A stretch of DNA of 64,000 nt from Virgisporangium aliadipatigenens (GCF_016863615.1 NZ_BOPF01000030.1:78060-142059); one strand, 5' to 3'. Positions 16,865 through 25,679 are shown, numbered from the stretch's first letter. Program-made: numbers and translations. The notes: generated by a model not told the origin, from the sequence alone.

Positions 16865-18450
16865 ACACCATCAACCAGGGCGGTGCTGCGGCCGACCCCC
16901 GCCCGGAGGGAGGCGGCCGGTTGAGGCTGGTGCCGGTCGAGGAGCGGCACGGCATCGGCGGAAAGATCATCGGGGTCGCGAACGCAGGGCCGCCGGTGCA
17001 GATCGGGATCTCATTGCCCGACTGCCGCTACCACCTGCACATCCTCGGGCCGACCGGCACCGGCAAGACCACGCTGCTGGCGCGGATGGTCCTTGACGAC
17101 GCCGCGGCCGGGCGCGGGGTGGCCGTGTTCGACCCGGCCAAAGGCGACCTGATCCGCGACCTCCTCGCCCGGCTGCCGCGCGCGTGCGGAGACCGGCTCG
17201 TCCTCATCGACCCGGACGAACACCGGGCGCCGCCGACGATCAACCTGCTCGACCCGCAGGTGCATGGCGGCAGCGCCCACGACGTGGCCGCGAATCTGAC
17301 GGCGGTGATGGCGAAGGTGTGGCACCGGTGGTGGGGCCACCGCACCGCCGACATCTGCTACCACGGCCTGCTCACCCTGGCCCACCTGCCCGGCGCCACT
17401 CTCGCCCAGCTGCCCCGGCTGCTGTCCGACAGCGCGTGGCGGGCCAGCCGCGTCAACGCGGTCATCAGCGGGTTGAACGCGTGGGAGGGCAACACCCTCG
17501 GCGAATTCTGGGAGGGATTCAACGAGCTGCCCACCGCCGCGCGCTCCGGGCTTGTGGCGCCGCTGCTGTCGAGGTTGCGGCTGGTGTTGGCGCATCCGAT
17601 GGCGAACTCGCTGTTCGGGGTGCCGGCCACCACGTTTTCCTTCGCCGACATTCTCGACGGCGGGATCCTCCTCGCGCGGCTACCGAAAGGCGTCATCGGC
17701 GAAGACGGCACCCGCCTCGTCGGATCGCTGCTGCTTGCCGGGTTGTGGCAGGCGAGCACGGCCCGCGCCCGCATCCCGGAAGCCGACCGGCCGGACTGCG
17801 CCATCGTGCTGGACGAGTGCCACAACTTTCTGCATCTGCCGATCGGCGTCGATGACGCGCTCGCCGAGGCCCGCGGGCTGCACACCTCGTTCGTCCTCGC
17901 GCATCAGTACCTGGGGCAGCTGTCCGGCGAGATGGCCGAGGCGATCGATGCGAACGCCCGCAACAAGGTGTACTTCGCCCTCGCTCCCCGTGATGCGATC
18001 GATCAGGCCCGGCACCTGCGCCCGTACCTGGACGACGGGGACCTGATCCGCCTCGGCGGCTACGAGATTGTCCTACGCCCCGTTGCCGGCGGCCGCACCG
18101 TGCCGCCGGTGACCGCCGACACCGAACCTCCACCGCCGCCGCGTCGCGGCCGGGCACCCGCGCTGCGTCACGCGGCCCGGACCCACACCGGCCTGGCGCA
18201 GGCAACGCGCCGGCGCCTCCTCGGGGAGACCGCTACCGCAGCAACCCCCGGCTCGGAGACTCCGGCGCCGGCTCAGGCCACGGGTGCGGATCTCGTTGGT
18301 CACAACACGTTCGCTGTCCAGGGCGAGTGGTCTAACGAGGGTTCCAACGAGGAATCCAACGAGTTTTCCAACGAGTCCGATGACTCGCCTGAACCGGCCC
18401 CCATGAACACCGCTTCCGCGCACGTGAGTACCCGTGGGGAGGGCCGGTGA
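16861..18450 (+). CDS. VirD4/TraG-like type IV coupling ATPase
   Basis: 529 residues from TTG at 16861, preceded by AGGAGG and overlapping the upstream TGA. Walker A GPTGTGKTT (63-71), the FDPAKGDL strand after it, and Walker B AIVLDECHN (about 314-322) followed by an ARGLHTSFVLAHQYLGQL segment are those of T4SS coupling proteins or HerA/TraG-like pumps that thread DNA into the channel. There is no obvious N-terminal membrane anchor. The C-terminus carries an SNE-repeat acidic tail (WSNEGSNEESNEFSNESDDS). Confidence 0.88.
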   Translation: MNTINQGGAAADPRPEGGGRLRLVPVEERHGIGGKIIGVANAGPPVQIGISLPDCRYHLHILGPTGTGKTTLLARMVLDDAAAGRGVAVFDPAKGDLIRDLLARLPRACGDRLVLIDPDEHRAPPTINLLDPQVHGGSAHDVAANLTAVMAKVWHRWWGHRTADICYHGLLTLAHLPGATLAQLPRLLSDSAWRASRVNAVISGLNAWEGNTLGEFWEGFNELPTAARSGLVAPLLSRLRLVLAHPMANSLFGVPATTFSFADILDGGILLARLPKGVIGEDGTRLVGSLLLAGLWQASTARARIPEADRPDCAIVLDECHNFLHLPIGVDDALAEARGLHTSFVLAHQYLGQLSGEMAEAIDANARNKVYFALAPRDAIDQARHLRPYLDDGDLIRLGGYEIVLRPVAGGRTVPPVTADTEPPPPPRRGRAPALRHAARTHTGLAQATRRRLLGETATAATPGSETPAPAQATGADLVGHNTFAVQGEWSNEGSNEESNEFSNESDDSPEPAPMNTASAHVSTRGEGR

Positions 18451-19349
18451 ACCGGAACCGACTGATAAGAGATATCACTCCTACCCGCACATCCGCCGGG
18501 TCGTCTGGTGGGCGGCTGACGGCGTCCGTCGTGGCCGGCGAACTTGCCCGCCTCACCCCTCGCGACCGGCACATCCTGGACCTGCTGCACCAGCATCGGA
18601 CCTTCACCACCGACCAGCTCGTCGACCTCGCGTTCGGTTCGGTCGGCCGGGCCCGCAACCGGCTGAACACGTTGCACGAGCGCGACATTCTCGACCGGTT
18701 CCGGCACTACCAGCGGCCCGGGTCGCAAGCCTGGCGGTGGACCCTCGGCCCGGTCGGCGCGGCCATCGTCGCGGCCGGCAACGGCGAGTCACTGCCGCGC
18801 CCGGCGCTCGTGCGCGACTCCACGGCGCGGCTGGCGCTGTCGCCGACGCTCGGGCATCTGATCGCGGTGAACGGGTTCTTCGTCGCGTTGACCGCGCACA
18901 GCCACACGCACCCCGACGTCCGGCTGACGCGCTGGTGGAACGAGGCCCGGTGCCGTGAGGCGTGCGGCAACCTGGTCCGCCCGGACGGGCACGGCGTCTG
19001 GGCCGCCACCCGTGCCGGGCGGGTGGTGCCGTTCTGGTTGGAGGTCGACCTCGGCACCGAACCGTTGCGCCGCCTCGCGGGCAAGCTGACCGGCTATGCG
19101 GCGCTGCCACCGCGTCGGGCGTACCCGGTGCTGTTCTGGCTCACCAGCACCGCCCGGGAGGCGAACCTTCACACCCATTTGTCCCGCGCCGGTGTGCCGG
19201 ACGGGGTCAGCGTCGCGACCGCCGCCGCTGAGCACGCCACCGAGGCGGGCGGGCCGGCCGGGCCGGTGTGGCGACCCGTCGGACACGCCGACCGCGTCGC
19301 GTTGACCGACCTCGCACCGCCCGGCGGGGCCGTGTCGTGGGACGGCTGA
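18447..19349 (+). CDS. replication-relaxation family protein
   Basis: 300 residues, GTG overlapping the preceding TGA. The N-terminal winged helix (LTPRDRHILDLLHQHRTFTT then QLVDLAFGSVGRARNRLNTL) and the later nuclease-like strand VVPFWLEVDLGTEPLRRLAGKL match the replication-relaxation family that is coupled to T4SS in actinobacterial plasmids and ICEs. It is the best candidate for recognising or nicking oriT here, since no classical relaxase is present. Catalysis is not established. Confidence 0.85.
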   Translation: MNRNRLIRDITPTRTSAGSSGGRLTASVVAGELARLTPRDRHILDLLHQHRTFTTDQLVDLAFGSVGRARNRLNTLHERDILDRFRHYQRPGSQAWRWTLGPVGAAIVAAGNGESLPRPALVRDSTARLALSPTLGHLIAVNGFFVALTAHSHTHPDVRLTRWWNEARCREACGNLVRPDGHGVWAATRAGRVVPFWLEVDLGTEPLRRLAGKLTGYAALPPRRAYPVLFWLTSTAREANLHTHLSRAGVPDGVSVATAAAEHATEAGGPAGPVWRPVGHADRVALTDLAPPGGAVSWDG

Positions 19350-20374
19350 TCGGGTGGGCCGCAACCGCCGTTGGCGTGCTGGTGGTGCTGTTCGTCGCTG
19401 CCGCCGCCGGAGTCGTCACCGCCGTGTCCGGTAACGGCTACGGCACCGGATGCGGCGCGGCCGTTGCCACAGTGGGCACGGCACCGGGCGGGTTGTCGGC
19501 GGAACAAGCTGCCAACGCGGCCGTGATTGTCGCGGTGGGACAGCGGATGCGGGTGCCGGTGCGCGGGTGGGTGGTGGCGGTCGCGACGGCGTTGCAAGAG
19601 TCCGAGCTGGTCAACGTGCGGGGTGGCCCGGATGACTCGTTGGGGCTGTTCCAACAGCGGCCGTCGCAAGGCTGGGGCACCCCGGAACAGCTCATGAGCC
19701 CCGACTACGCCGCCACCGCCTTCTACACCCGCCTTCTGGCCGTGCCCGGGTGGGAACGGTTGCCGCTGACCGTTGCGGCGCAACGGGTCCAGCGCTCGGC
19801 GTACCCGAACGCCTACCGCCGTCACGAGTCCCACTCGACGCAGATCGTCGCCGCCTACACCGGCGGATCCCTGCCGGTCTGTGACGGTGTGACCGTCGCC
19901 GCGTCGGGCTGGACACGCCCGGTCGCCGCCGAGATCGGGTCGAAGTTCCGCACCGGTGAGCGGCCCGGACATGACGGGGTCGACCTCATGGCCCCGCGCG
20001 GCACGCTCATCCGCGCCGCGTCCGCCGGCCTCGTCGTGCGGGTGCGGTGCAACGTCGACAACGACTCGTGGGAACCGACCGGCGCTGCGATGCCGTGCGA
20101 CCGCGACGGAAGCCCCGGCGTGCGTGGGTGCGGCTGGTACGTCGACATCCGCCACACCGGCGACATCGTCACCCGCTACTGCCACATGATCCGGCAACCG
20201 GCCGTCCACATCGGACAGACAGTGACCGTCGGACAGCCGATCGGCAACGTCGGATCATCCGGTAATTCGTCCGCCCCGCATCTTCATTTCGAGGTCCACC
20301 GCTCCTATCCCGCGAATAAAGACAATGCGGTCGACCCGATTTCTTTCATGGCCGATCGAGGCGCGCACCTCTAG
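19337..20374 (+). CDS. cell-wall hydrolase: transglycosylase-like plus M23 peptidase
   Basis: 345 residues from GTG at 19337, overlapping the previous gene by 13 bases. One N-terminal membrane segment (about 7-29) anchors an extracytoplasmic lysozyme-like domain (ALQESEL with candidate catalytic Glu, then GGPDDSLGLFQQRPSQGWG). The C-terminal M23 domain has GHDGVDLMAP and HLHFEVH zinc ligands. It should open peptidoglycan for the conjugation channel, the job of VirB1. It ends the transfer operon. Confidence 0.9.
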   Translation: MGRLIGWAATAVGVLVVLFVAAAAGVVTAVSGNGYGTGCGAAVATVGTAPGGLSAEQAANAAVIVAVGQRMRVPVRGWVVAVATALQESELVNVRGGPDDSLGLFQQRPSQGWGTPEQLMSPDYAATAFYTRLLAVPGWERLPLTVAAQRVQRSAYPNAYRRHESHSTQIVAAYTGGSLPVCDGVTVAASGWTRPVAAEIGSKFRTGERPGHDGVDLMAPRGTLIRAASAGLVVRVRCNVDNDSWEPTGAAMPCDRDGSPGVRGCGWYVDIRHTGDIVTRYCHMIRQPAVHIGQTVTVGQPIGNVGSSGNSSAPHLHFEVHRSYPANKDNAVDPISFMADRGAHL

Positions 20375-20406
20375 CAAAGCAAGTGTGATTCAACACATTT
20401 ATAGGC

Positions 20407-20437
20407 TTGACATTGTTGTCGGATCGAGCGTCCATGG
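20407..20437 (+). promoter_or_regulatory. promoter-like element TTGACA-N17-GTCCATGG
   Basis: TTGACA at 20407-20412, a spacer of exactly 17 bases, then GTCCATGG at 20430-20437; the start of the next gene is 37 bases further on. The same arrangement recurs at 21117. A TGTG-N6-CACA inverted repeat just upstream (about 20386-20399) could be an operator. Confidence 0.6.
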
Positions 20438-20473
20438 TTAGGTAAGCGAATTCGTCAGCCGAAAGGAAATCCC

Positions 20474-20869
20474 ATGTCAGCGACCGTCGCGCAATTCACA
20501 TACGAGTCAGTCCGCGACGCCGTGCGCGCACACGAGCACAATTTCACCACGCCGACACTGATCGTGCTGACCGCAGGAAACCCGGTCGCGGTCAGCCGTT
20601 CGGCCGCGTGGGACGATCACGTCACCGCCGACGCCATGGCCACGACGCTGGCAGGCGTGGCGACACTGATCACCCGCCACCGTGCCCTATTCGGCCCTGC
20701 GGTGATCGCGTACGGGGTTGACCTGCCTGGTGAGCGGGTCGCGTTCGTCGTTGACCGCGACCGGTGCCGCCACCACATCCAACTGCCCGGCGTCCCGACT
20801 CAGCCGTTGCGCCGCGACCGGTGGGACGCTGCCATCGACGGACTGACTACGATGATCAACGCCCTATAG
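20474..20869 (+). CDS. hypothetical protein (131 aa)
   Basis: ATG preceded by GAAAGGAAA. MSATVAQFTYESVRDAVRAHEHN... is a compact alpha/beta protein with a hydrophobic core strand (TPTLIVLTAG, VAFVVDRDR) and no membrane segment. Family not recognised. It has its own promoter-like element and is closed by a strong hairpin, so it is probably monocistronic. Confidence 0.7.
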   Translation: MSATVAQFTYESVRDAVRAHEHNFTTPTLIVLTAGNPVAVSRSAAWDDHVTADAMATTLAGVATLITRHRALFGPAVIAYGVDLPGERVAFVVDRDRCRHHIQLPGVPTQPLRRDRWDAAIDGLTTMINAL

Positions 20870-20887
20870 CGTCACCATCAACCGTGC

Positions 20888-20915
20888 GCGCCCGGCCGAC
20901 TTTCCGGCCGGGCGC
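20888..20915 (+). terminator. hairpin terminator
   Basis: GCGCCCGGCC and its complement form a 10-bp stem around an eight-base loop, 18 bases after the stop, followed by ATTGCGCTTTCC. A nearby 17-base palindrome (20983-20999, CCGTCGCG-C-CGCGACGG) may be a second structure or operator. Confidence 0.7.
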
Positions 20916-21116
20916 ATTGCGCTTTCCGGCAAGAAAATCCCCGCCCGTAGCGGGCGTGAAAGGCGGGTTGTGGGGCGCCGTACCGTCGCGCCGCGACGGC
21001 GCGTCAGGGGCGACGCTAGGTGGGTTAAATGGGCTATTGGGTGCGTGGGTGGCCCGGAGGATTGAGGCCATGTCGTTCCTGTTCGCAGGTGCGAGAAAGA
21101 GTCTTGGGAATCGGGG

Positions 21117-21147
21117 TTGACAATCAACTGGTAAAGAGGGTCCATGG
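21117..21147 (+). promoter_or_regulatory. promoter-like element TTGACA-N17-GTCCATGG
   Basis: TTGACA at 21117-21122, 17-base spacer, GTCCATGG at 21140-21147; same elements and spacing as at 20407 but with an unrelated spacer. It lies about 105 bases before the next start codon. The conservation outside the spacer argues for a real promoter read by the same sigma factor or regulator. Confidence 0.6.
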
Positions 21148-21252
21148 ACGTGGGCAACAAAAGCTGCCCCGCGAAACCGCCAACAATAGGCACGCGACGT
21201 ACCAATGCGGAATCGCAATTCAACGCCCTTTTCGTGCGGAGGTTTCATCACC

Positions 21253-22470
21253 ATGTCCGAGAACCCCAACGCCACCGCGTCCGCCGCTGACACCGTTGCC
21301 CGCGCGCTTGCCGAGCACCCCGAGGGCATCACGACCCGCGATCTCGCCACCAAGGCCGGAATCGGTGCGTCGACGACCGCCAAAGCGCTCGCCGCGATGG
21401 AAACCGCCGGCACCGCCGTGCGCACCCCCGGTGCCGTCAACGGCGGCCGCAAGAGCGCCGACCTGTGGCAGCCCGTCATCACCCCGCAGAACCCCATCGC
21501 CGACGATGCCTCGAACACTGAGGAAGCCCCGAAATCTGAGGGCGCGCCGTCAGTCGTGGATGACGCGAAGGCCGTCACCGACGACGCGCCGGTGACCGAG
21601 ACTGCCCCGCGCACCGGGGACGAGGTGCCCCCGACCGGCGACATCAATGACGCTGCCGACGACGCGTCGGTGCTCGGCAGCGGAACCGGCGACGGCGACG
21701 CGGGGCCGACGGCCGACACGCCCGGGGACGAGGCGCCGGTTGCGGCGATGTCGCGTCAGCCGGATCTGAAGGTTCTGATCATGGCCGGTGTGTTGGGTGA
21801 TCACCTCGGTGGGGTGACGGCGACGGACGCGATCACGGAGAGTGGATTGGCCCCGGCGGTCGGGGACACGATTCTCGCCGCGATGGAGGTTGCCGGTGCG
21901 GCGCGCCGCCTGCCGGTGGCCAACGACGGTACCGAGCTGTGGGTGCGCGGTGACGGTGATCTCGCCACCGTGGACCCGGCCAAGGCCCCGACGCACATCC
22001 GCTGCCAGGCGTGCGGGCAGACTCGCCCGGTCCGGCGCTCCTCGGCGACCGGCCGCCGCACCAACGGCACCGGTGGGGTCGGTCGAGCCGCCGGTGGTGT
22101 CAACAGCGATGGGTCGCAGAAGCTCGCCAAGGGCGAGTTGGAGCGCCTGGTCGAGGCGTTCATCCGCGACCTCGGTCCCGGCCACGACGTGTCGCCGGTG
22201 ATCGTGGGCCGTGAGTTGGGCGGCCGTAGTTCCGGCGCCTGCGGCAACGCGATGGACAAGCTGACCGCCCATGGGGTGCTGGTGCTGACCAGCGAGGCGC
22301 CGCGCGCGTTCGCGCTGGCGGACAACCCGCCGCCGCCGTCGGCCGAGGTCGTCGCGCTGATGACCCGCCCCGCCGGCGACGACAGCTCGGGCGACGCGGA
22401 CATCCCGGTCAGCAGCGATACCCCGAGTACCAACGGCGTCCCGACCGCCGACGAGGCCCGCGCCGCGTAG
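21253..22470 (+). CDS. winged-helix DNA-binding protein with acidic linker
   Basis: 405 residues; GGAGG lies ten bases before ATG. The N-terminal winged helix (VARALAEHPEGITTRDLATK and GIGASTTAKALAAMETAG) is followed by a long Asp/Glu/Thr/Pro-rich linker (about 80-170), a second winged-helix-like domain with a CxxC pair (RCQACGQTRPVRRS) and a third helical domain (KLAKGELERLVEAFIRDLGPG). This looks like a multi-domain DNA-binding regulator or partition-like protein of the element. The exact role is unknown. Confidence 0.75.
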   Translation: MSENPNATASAADTVARALAEHPEGITTRDLATKAGIGASTTAKALAAMETAGTAVRTPGAVNGGRKSADLWQPVITPQNPIADDASNTEEAPKSEGAPSVVDDAKAVTDDAPVTETAPRTGDEVPPTGDINDAADDASVLGSGTGDGDAGPTADTPGDEAPVAAMSRQPDLKVLIMAGVLGDHLGGVTATDAITESGLAPAVGDTILAAMEVAGAARRLPVANDGTELWVRGDGDLATVDPAKAPTHIRCQACGQTRPVRRSSATGRRTNGTGGVGRAAGGVNSDGSQKLAKGELERLVEAFIRDLGPGHDVSPVIVGRELGGRSSGACGNAMDKLTAHGVLVLTSEAPRAFALADNPPPPSAEVVALMTRPAGDDSSGDADIPVSSDTPSTNGVPTADEARAA

Positions 22471-22474
22471 CACC

Positions 22475-22516
22475 ACGCCGATCGGTCCGGCCCGCGCGGG
22501 CCGGACCGATCGGCGT
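22475..22516. terminator. 42-base perfect palindrome after the DNA-binding protein gene
   Basis: Twenty-one bases on each side pair perfectly with no loop bases (centre between 22495 and 22496, arms reading CGCCGATCGGTCCGGCCCGC). It starts five bases after a stop codon and is followed by a CTTTCC run, so a terminator is the first guess; a cruciform-type protein site is possible. Confidence 0.75.
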
Positions 22517-22561
22517 CCCCGTGTTCGAGCTTTCCTTCCGATGGCGAATGGATACCAAGTG

Positions 22562-22834
22562 ATGAACCGTGTCAGCTACCGGCGGAGCGTGACGCTGCGG
22601 ATGGTGTGCCCGGTGTGCCACGAACCGGCCCGCGCCTATGCGCCGCGCGTATGGGCCACAGGTAACGGGCCACGCCCGTCGTGGTCGCATGTGGACGGTG
22701 AGCCGTTGTGCCCCGTCGTCGGGACCGGCGGCTACCGGCCTGCACGCCGCGCGTGCGTACTGACCGCACTACACCCGACCGGTGCACACCGGTCCTCCGC
22801 ACGCCGCGCGCGACGCGTACCGGCCGGGCCGTGA
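22562..22834 (+). CDS. small putative zinc-ribbon protein (90 aa)
   Basis: MNRVSYRRSVTLRMVCPVCHEPARAY... carries a CPVC pair and a later Cys (PLCPV), consistent with a zinc-binding knuckle, then an Arg-rich tail. Start at 22562 chosen; an upstream ATG at 22541 is in the same frame. The last third is low-complexity and may be an extension beyond the real domain. Function unknown. Confidence 0.5.
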   Translation: MNRVSYRRSVTLRMVCPVCHEPARAYAPRVWATGNGPRPSWSHVDGEPLCPVVGTGGYRPARRACVLTALHPTGAHRSSARRARRVPAGP

Positions 22835-22955
22835 CCCGCCGCGCGACGCGAACCGCGGTAAGCGGAACCGCGCCCGCCGCCGTCGCGATGGCGCGTACCC
22901 GGCAACCGCACCTCACGGTTCCCGGAGCGAGGGCCGGGCGGGCGGCCGGTGCACG

Positions 22956-23249
22956 ATGAGCCATCGTCCGGACTCCAGTGATGATGACCCGGGCGGGGTG
23001 GACCTTCCCGCGATGCTGGCCGCGCGTCCTCGTGACGCGCGGCGAGGCCGTGCCCATTCCACCAGTCAACGAACATCCGGACCCATCCGGCGGCGGCTGG
23101 CACGCGCCGACCGGCCCGGCGGCGGCATAATCCCGCCCGGATTACACGGCGACAAACCCGACCGGTACCTGTGGGGCATCACCCGCACCTACCGGACCGG
23201 TTCATTCCCGAACACGGCTACACCGTCTACCTGCCCGCGCCGGTTCTAA
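22956..23249 (+). CDS. doubtful small open frame (97 aa)
   Basis: Begins MSHRPDSSDDDPGGVDLPAML and runs to a TAA. Composition is part-plausible (GDKPDRYLWGITRTYRTGSF). After the stop, the same frame continues as VRTHLYGPDGRLQPAPYAR, which reads like a real C-terminus, so the gene may be broken or two tiny genes may abut. Low confidence. Confidence 0.3.
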   Translation: MSHRPDSSDDDPGGVDLPAMLAARPRDARRGRAHSTSQRTSGPIRRRLARADRPGGGIIPPGLHGDKPDRYLWGITRTYRTGSFPNTATPSTCPRRF

Positions 23250-23375
23250 ACGGTGCGCACCCACCTGTACGGCCCGGACGGCCGTCTACAGCCCGCGCCT
23301 TACGCCCGGTAGGGCATGCCGCGCGACGGCCGCCAAATTCGCTGAAGAAACCTCGATAGACGAAAACAGATCGGC

Positions 23376-23404
23376 TTGATCCAACCATTGAGGTAGGAAA
23401 CATT
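23376..23404 (+). promoter_or_regulatory. possible promoter TTGATC-N17-AACATT
   Basis: TTGATC (23376) and AACATT (23399) are 17 bases apart in an AT-richer pocket 84 bases before the DUF932 gene start. Spacing equals that of the two TTGACA elements upstream. Confidence 0.4.
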
Positions 23405-23487
23405 ATTTGTGACGGCGTGACCCGGGTCGCAAGCCGCAAGTCGCGCCGTCCCCGATGTCCGTAACGACCCCGGAAAGGGGTGCCACC

Positions 23488-24474
23488 GTGGCACACGAAC
23501 TCGAACGACTCGCCAACGGCCAGACCGCCTTCGCCTCCGCCCGTCTATCGGCCTGGCACCAACTCGGCACCGTCACCGACGAGTGCATGACCGCCGAAGA
23601 GGTGATGGACAAGGCGTGGCTCGGCGGCTGGAACGTCCGCAAGATCGCCCTGCAGGGCATCGAACTCACCGAGCACGGCGTGACGAAGGTCGACGCCGCC
23701 GACAAGTACATGACCGTGCGGACAAACCCGGTCACCGGCGCCACCGAGTACCTCGGCATCGTCGGCGAGGACTACCGCGTCGTGCAGAACGAGCAGGTCA
23801 CCGAAACCCTCAACCTCCTCGTGGACGAGTCCGGCGCGCACTTCGAAACGGCCGGCTCAATGCGCGGCGGCAAGAGCGTGTTCGTCACGATGAAACTGCC
23901 GAACGCAATGCGCATCGCCGACGTCGACGACCTCGACCTGTACCTCGCCGCGACCACATCGCACGACGGCACCGCCTCCCTGCGCTTGGACGGAACACCA
24001 GTGCGAATCGTCTGCGCCAACACGCAACGTCTCGCCTACCGCCGTTCGCGGGCCTCGTACACGTTCCGGCACACCTCCAACGTCACCAATAAGATCGCCG
24101 AGGCGCGGCAGGCGCTCGGGCTGATGTGGCGCGCGTTCGACGCGTTCGAGACCGAAGCCGAAAAGATGATCAACGAGACGTTGACGATGGGCGAGTTCGA
24201 GAAAGTCGTCGCCCAGCTGTGGCCGCTCGCCGAGGACGCCTCGGACACGGCAAAGAACCTCGCCAAGCAACGCAGCTCGGTCCTGCGGTACCTCGTGCGC
24301 GACGCCGACACCCAGAAGGCGATCAAAGGCACCCGCTGGGCCGGATACCAGGCGATCACCGAGTACGTCGACCACTACGGCCCCGCCAAGTCCGACACCG
24401 CCCGCGCCACGCGAGCGCTGACCGGCACCGGCGCGGAGCTGAAGTCCCGCGCGTTCGAGCTGCTGACGGTCTGA
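23488..24474 (+). CDS. DUF932 phage/plasmid-like protein
   Basis: 328 residues from GTG at 23488, preceded by AAAGGGG. It shows the DUF932 hallmarks: AHELERLANGQTAFASARLSAWHQLGTV near the start, then DEDYRVVQNEQ-type segment (GEDYRVVQNEQVTETLNLL), KSVFVTMKLP and RIVCANTQRLAYR in the middle and a helical C-terminus. Family members sit on phages, plasmids and ICEs and often near replication or recombination genes; the molecular role is not settled. Confidence 0.88.
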   Translation: MAHELERLANGQTAFASARLSAWHQLGTVTDECMTAEEVMDKAWLGGWNVRKIALQGIELTEHGVTKVDAADKYMTVRTNPVTGATEYLGIVGEDYRVVQNEQVTETLNLLVDESGAHFETAGSMRGGKSVFVTMKLPNAMRIADVDDLDLYLAATTSHDGTASLRLDGTPVRIVCANTQRLAYRRSRASYTFRHTSNVTNKIAEARQALGLMWRAFDAFETEAEKMINETLTMGEFEKVVAQLWPLAEDASDTAKNLAKQRSSVLRYLVRDADTQKAIKGTRWAGYQAITEYVDHYGPAKSDTARATRALTGTGAELKSRAFELLTV

Positions 24475-24475
24475 T

Positions 24476-25090
24476 ATGGGCGAGCACACGGGCCGGCGCA
24501 GGAACACCCCGCCCGGCCCCGGGCGCCGCACCACGGCCGGGATCGCTGCCGTCCCCACCGCCAGTACGACCGGGGTCGCCGAGAGCACAGATGCACCAGC
24601 GGCGGTCACGGCGCAGGATTTGATCGCTCTCGTCAACGAGGTGTGCGACCTGTGGGCGCGGGCCGAGGTCGCCCGCGCGATGGCGGGCCACTCCACCACC
24701 GAAGCCGAACATACTCACCTCGCCGCCCGTGCCGATCACTGGGCCGAACTCGCCCGCGAACGGTACGAGACCGTCGCCGGGACGATCACGGCGGTGCTTC
24801 CGGACGCCGCCGCGCAGATCGAGCGGTTCATGCCGGTCCGGCCGCTCGACAACGGCCACGTCGAGCTGCGCGTGCACGACGCCGACGCGCGTCTGCTCGT
24901 CGTGTTGCTGTCCGGCTCGCAGGCCCTCGCCCTCGGCACGCACCTCACCGCACACGGAGCGATCAGCCTCGACCGGGCCGGTCACAAGATCGATAACGAA
25001 CTGCCGCACATCGCGGCCGTGCCGCCGCTGACCGCCACGCCCACCACCGGGCACCCGGCTGACGCGATCAGCCCGCCCGCGCACCCGTGA
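24476..25090 (+). CDS. hypothetical protein (204 aa) downstream of DUF932 gene
   Basis: ATG one base after the DUF932 stop, so probably cotranscribed and coupled. A disordered N-terminus precedes a helical domain (TAQDLIALVNEVCDLWARAE, HLAARADHWAELARERYET) and a C-terminal part with strands (GHVELRVHDADARLLVVLLS). Family not recognised. Closed by a terminator-like hairpin. Confidence 0.7.
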   Translation: MGEHTGRRRNTPPGPGRRTTAGIAAVPTASTTGVAESTDAPAAVTAQDLIALVNEVCDLWARAEVARAMAGHSTTEAEHTHLAARADHWAELARERYETVAGTITAVLPDAAAQIERFMPVRPLDNGHVELRVHDADARLLVVLLSGSQALALGTHLTAHGAISLDRAGHKIDNELPHIAAVPPLTATPTTGHPADAISPPAHP

Positions 25091-25102
25091 GCGCGCTGGA
25101 CG

Positions 25103-25130
25103 CCGCGCGGCCACTTCCCCGGCCGCGCGG
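25103..25130 (+). terminator. hairpin terminator
   Basis: CCGCGCGGCC / GGCCGCGCGG, 10-bp stem with loop ACTTCCCC, 12 bases after the stop codon and followed by CCGTTTTG. Confidence 0.7.
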
Positions 25131-25175
25131 CCCGGCATTCCGTTTTGTCTGCCCACCCGTATGGAGCGATCGCGC

Positions 25176-25679
25176 ATGAGTCCGGAAGAGCTGTTCGACA
25201 TTGCCCTTGCATACGCCGCCGCACGTGCCCGAGCGGCGCAACTTCGTGCCCGCGCGGCGCTTTCCCGCGACCGCGACACCACAACGACGTACCGCTCCAA
25301 GGCGAAGACCGCCACGCGGCGCGCCGACCTGTTCCGCGAGAAACTCCGCCACGGCCTCCACCAAGCAGGCGGCAGCACGACAACGACCGATGCGGTGTCG
25401 TTGCCGTTGAACGTCGCCGAGTTTCTGCGGTATTGCCTGCACAACGCGGCCGAGCGGTGGCGAGCGGCGATCGCCCACGCCGCCGCCGGAACCGTTCAGC
25501 CGCCGCAGTCCTCGCCGGCTGAGCCGGAACATCCCACCGCGGAACCGAGGCCGGCCGGATATCGAGGTGCACGACGGCTGTTAACCGGCGACCTGGAACG
25601 GGTCGAACACTTGAGCCGTCTCCTCGACCAGCATCTCGACCACGTGCGTGCCGGTGACGAAACGGAGGAACAGCCGTGA
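25176..25679 (+). CDS. hypothetical helical protein (167 aa)
   Basis: ATG at 25176 preferred because GGAGCG lies nine bases upstream; an in-frame ATG at 25161 would add five residues. The product is almost entirely helical and Ala/Arg-rich (MSPEELFDIALAYAAARARAA...), with possible coiled coil around residues 15-60. Stop overlaps the next GTG start. Function unknown. Confidence 0.65.
   Translation: MSPEELFDIALAYAAARARAAQLRARAALSRDRDTTTTYRSKAKTATRRADLFREKLRHGLHQAGGSTTTTDAVSLPLNVAEFLRYCLHNAAERWRAAIAHAAAGTVQPPQSSPAEPEHPTAEPRPAGYRGARRLLTGDLERVEHLSRLLDQHLDHVRAGDETEEQP

Noticed and set aside
22572..23103. Minus-strand Arg/Val-rich frames in the small-gene region
   Set aside because: Composition is typical of GC-rich shadows and there is no start context.
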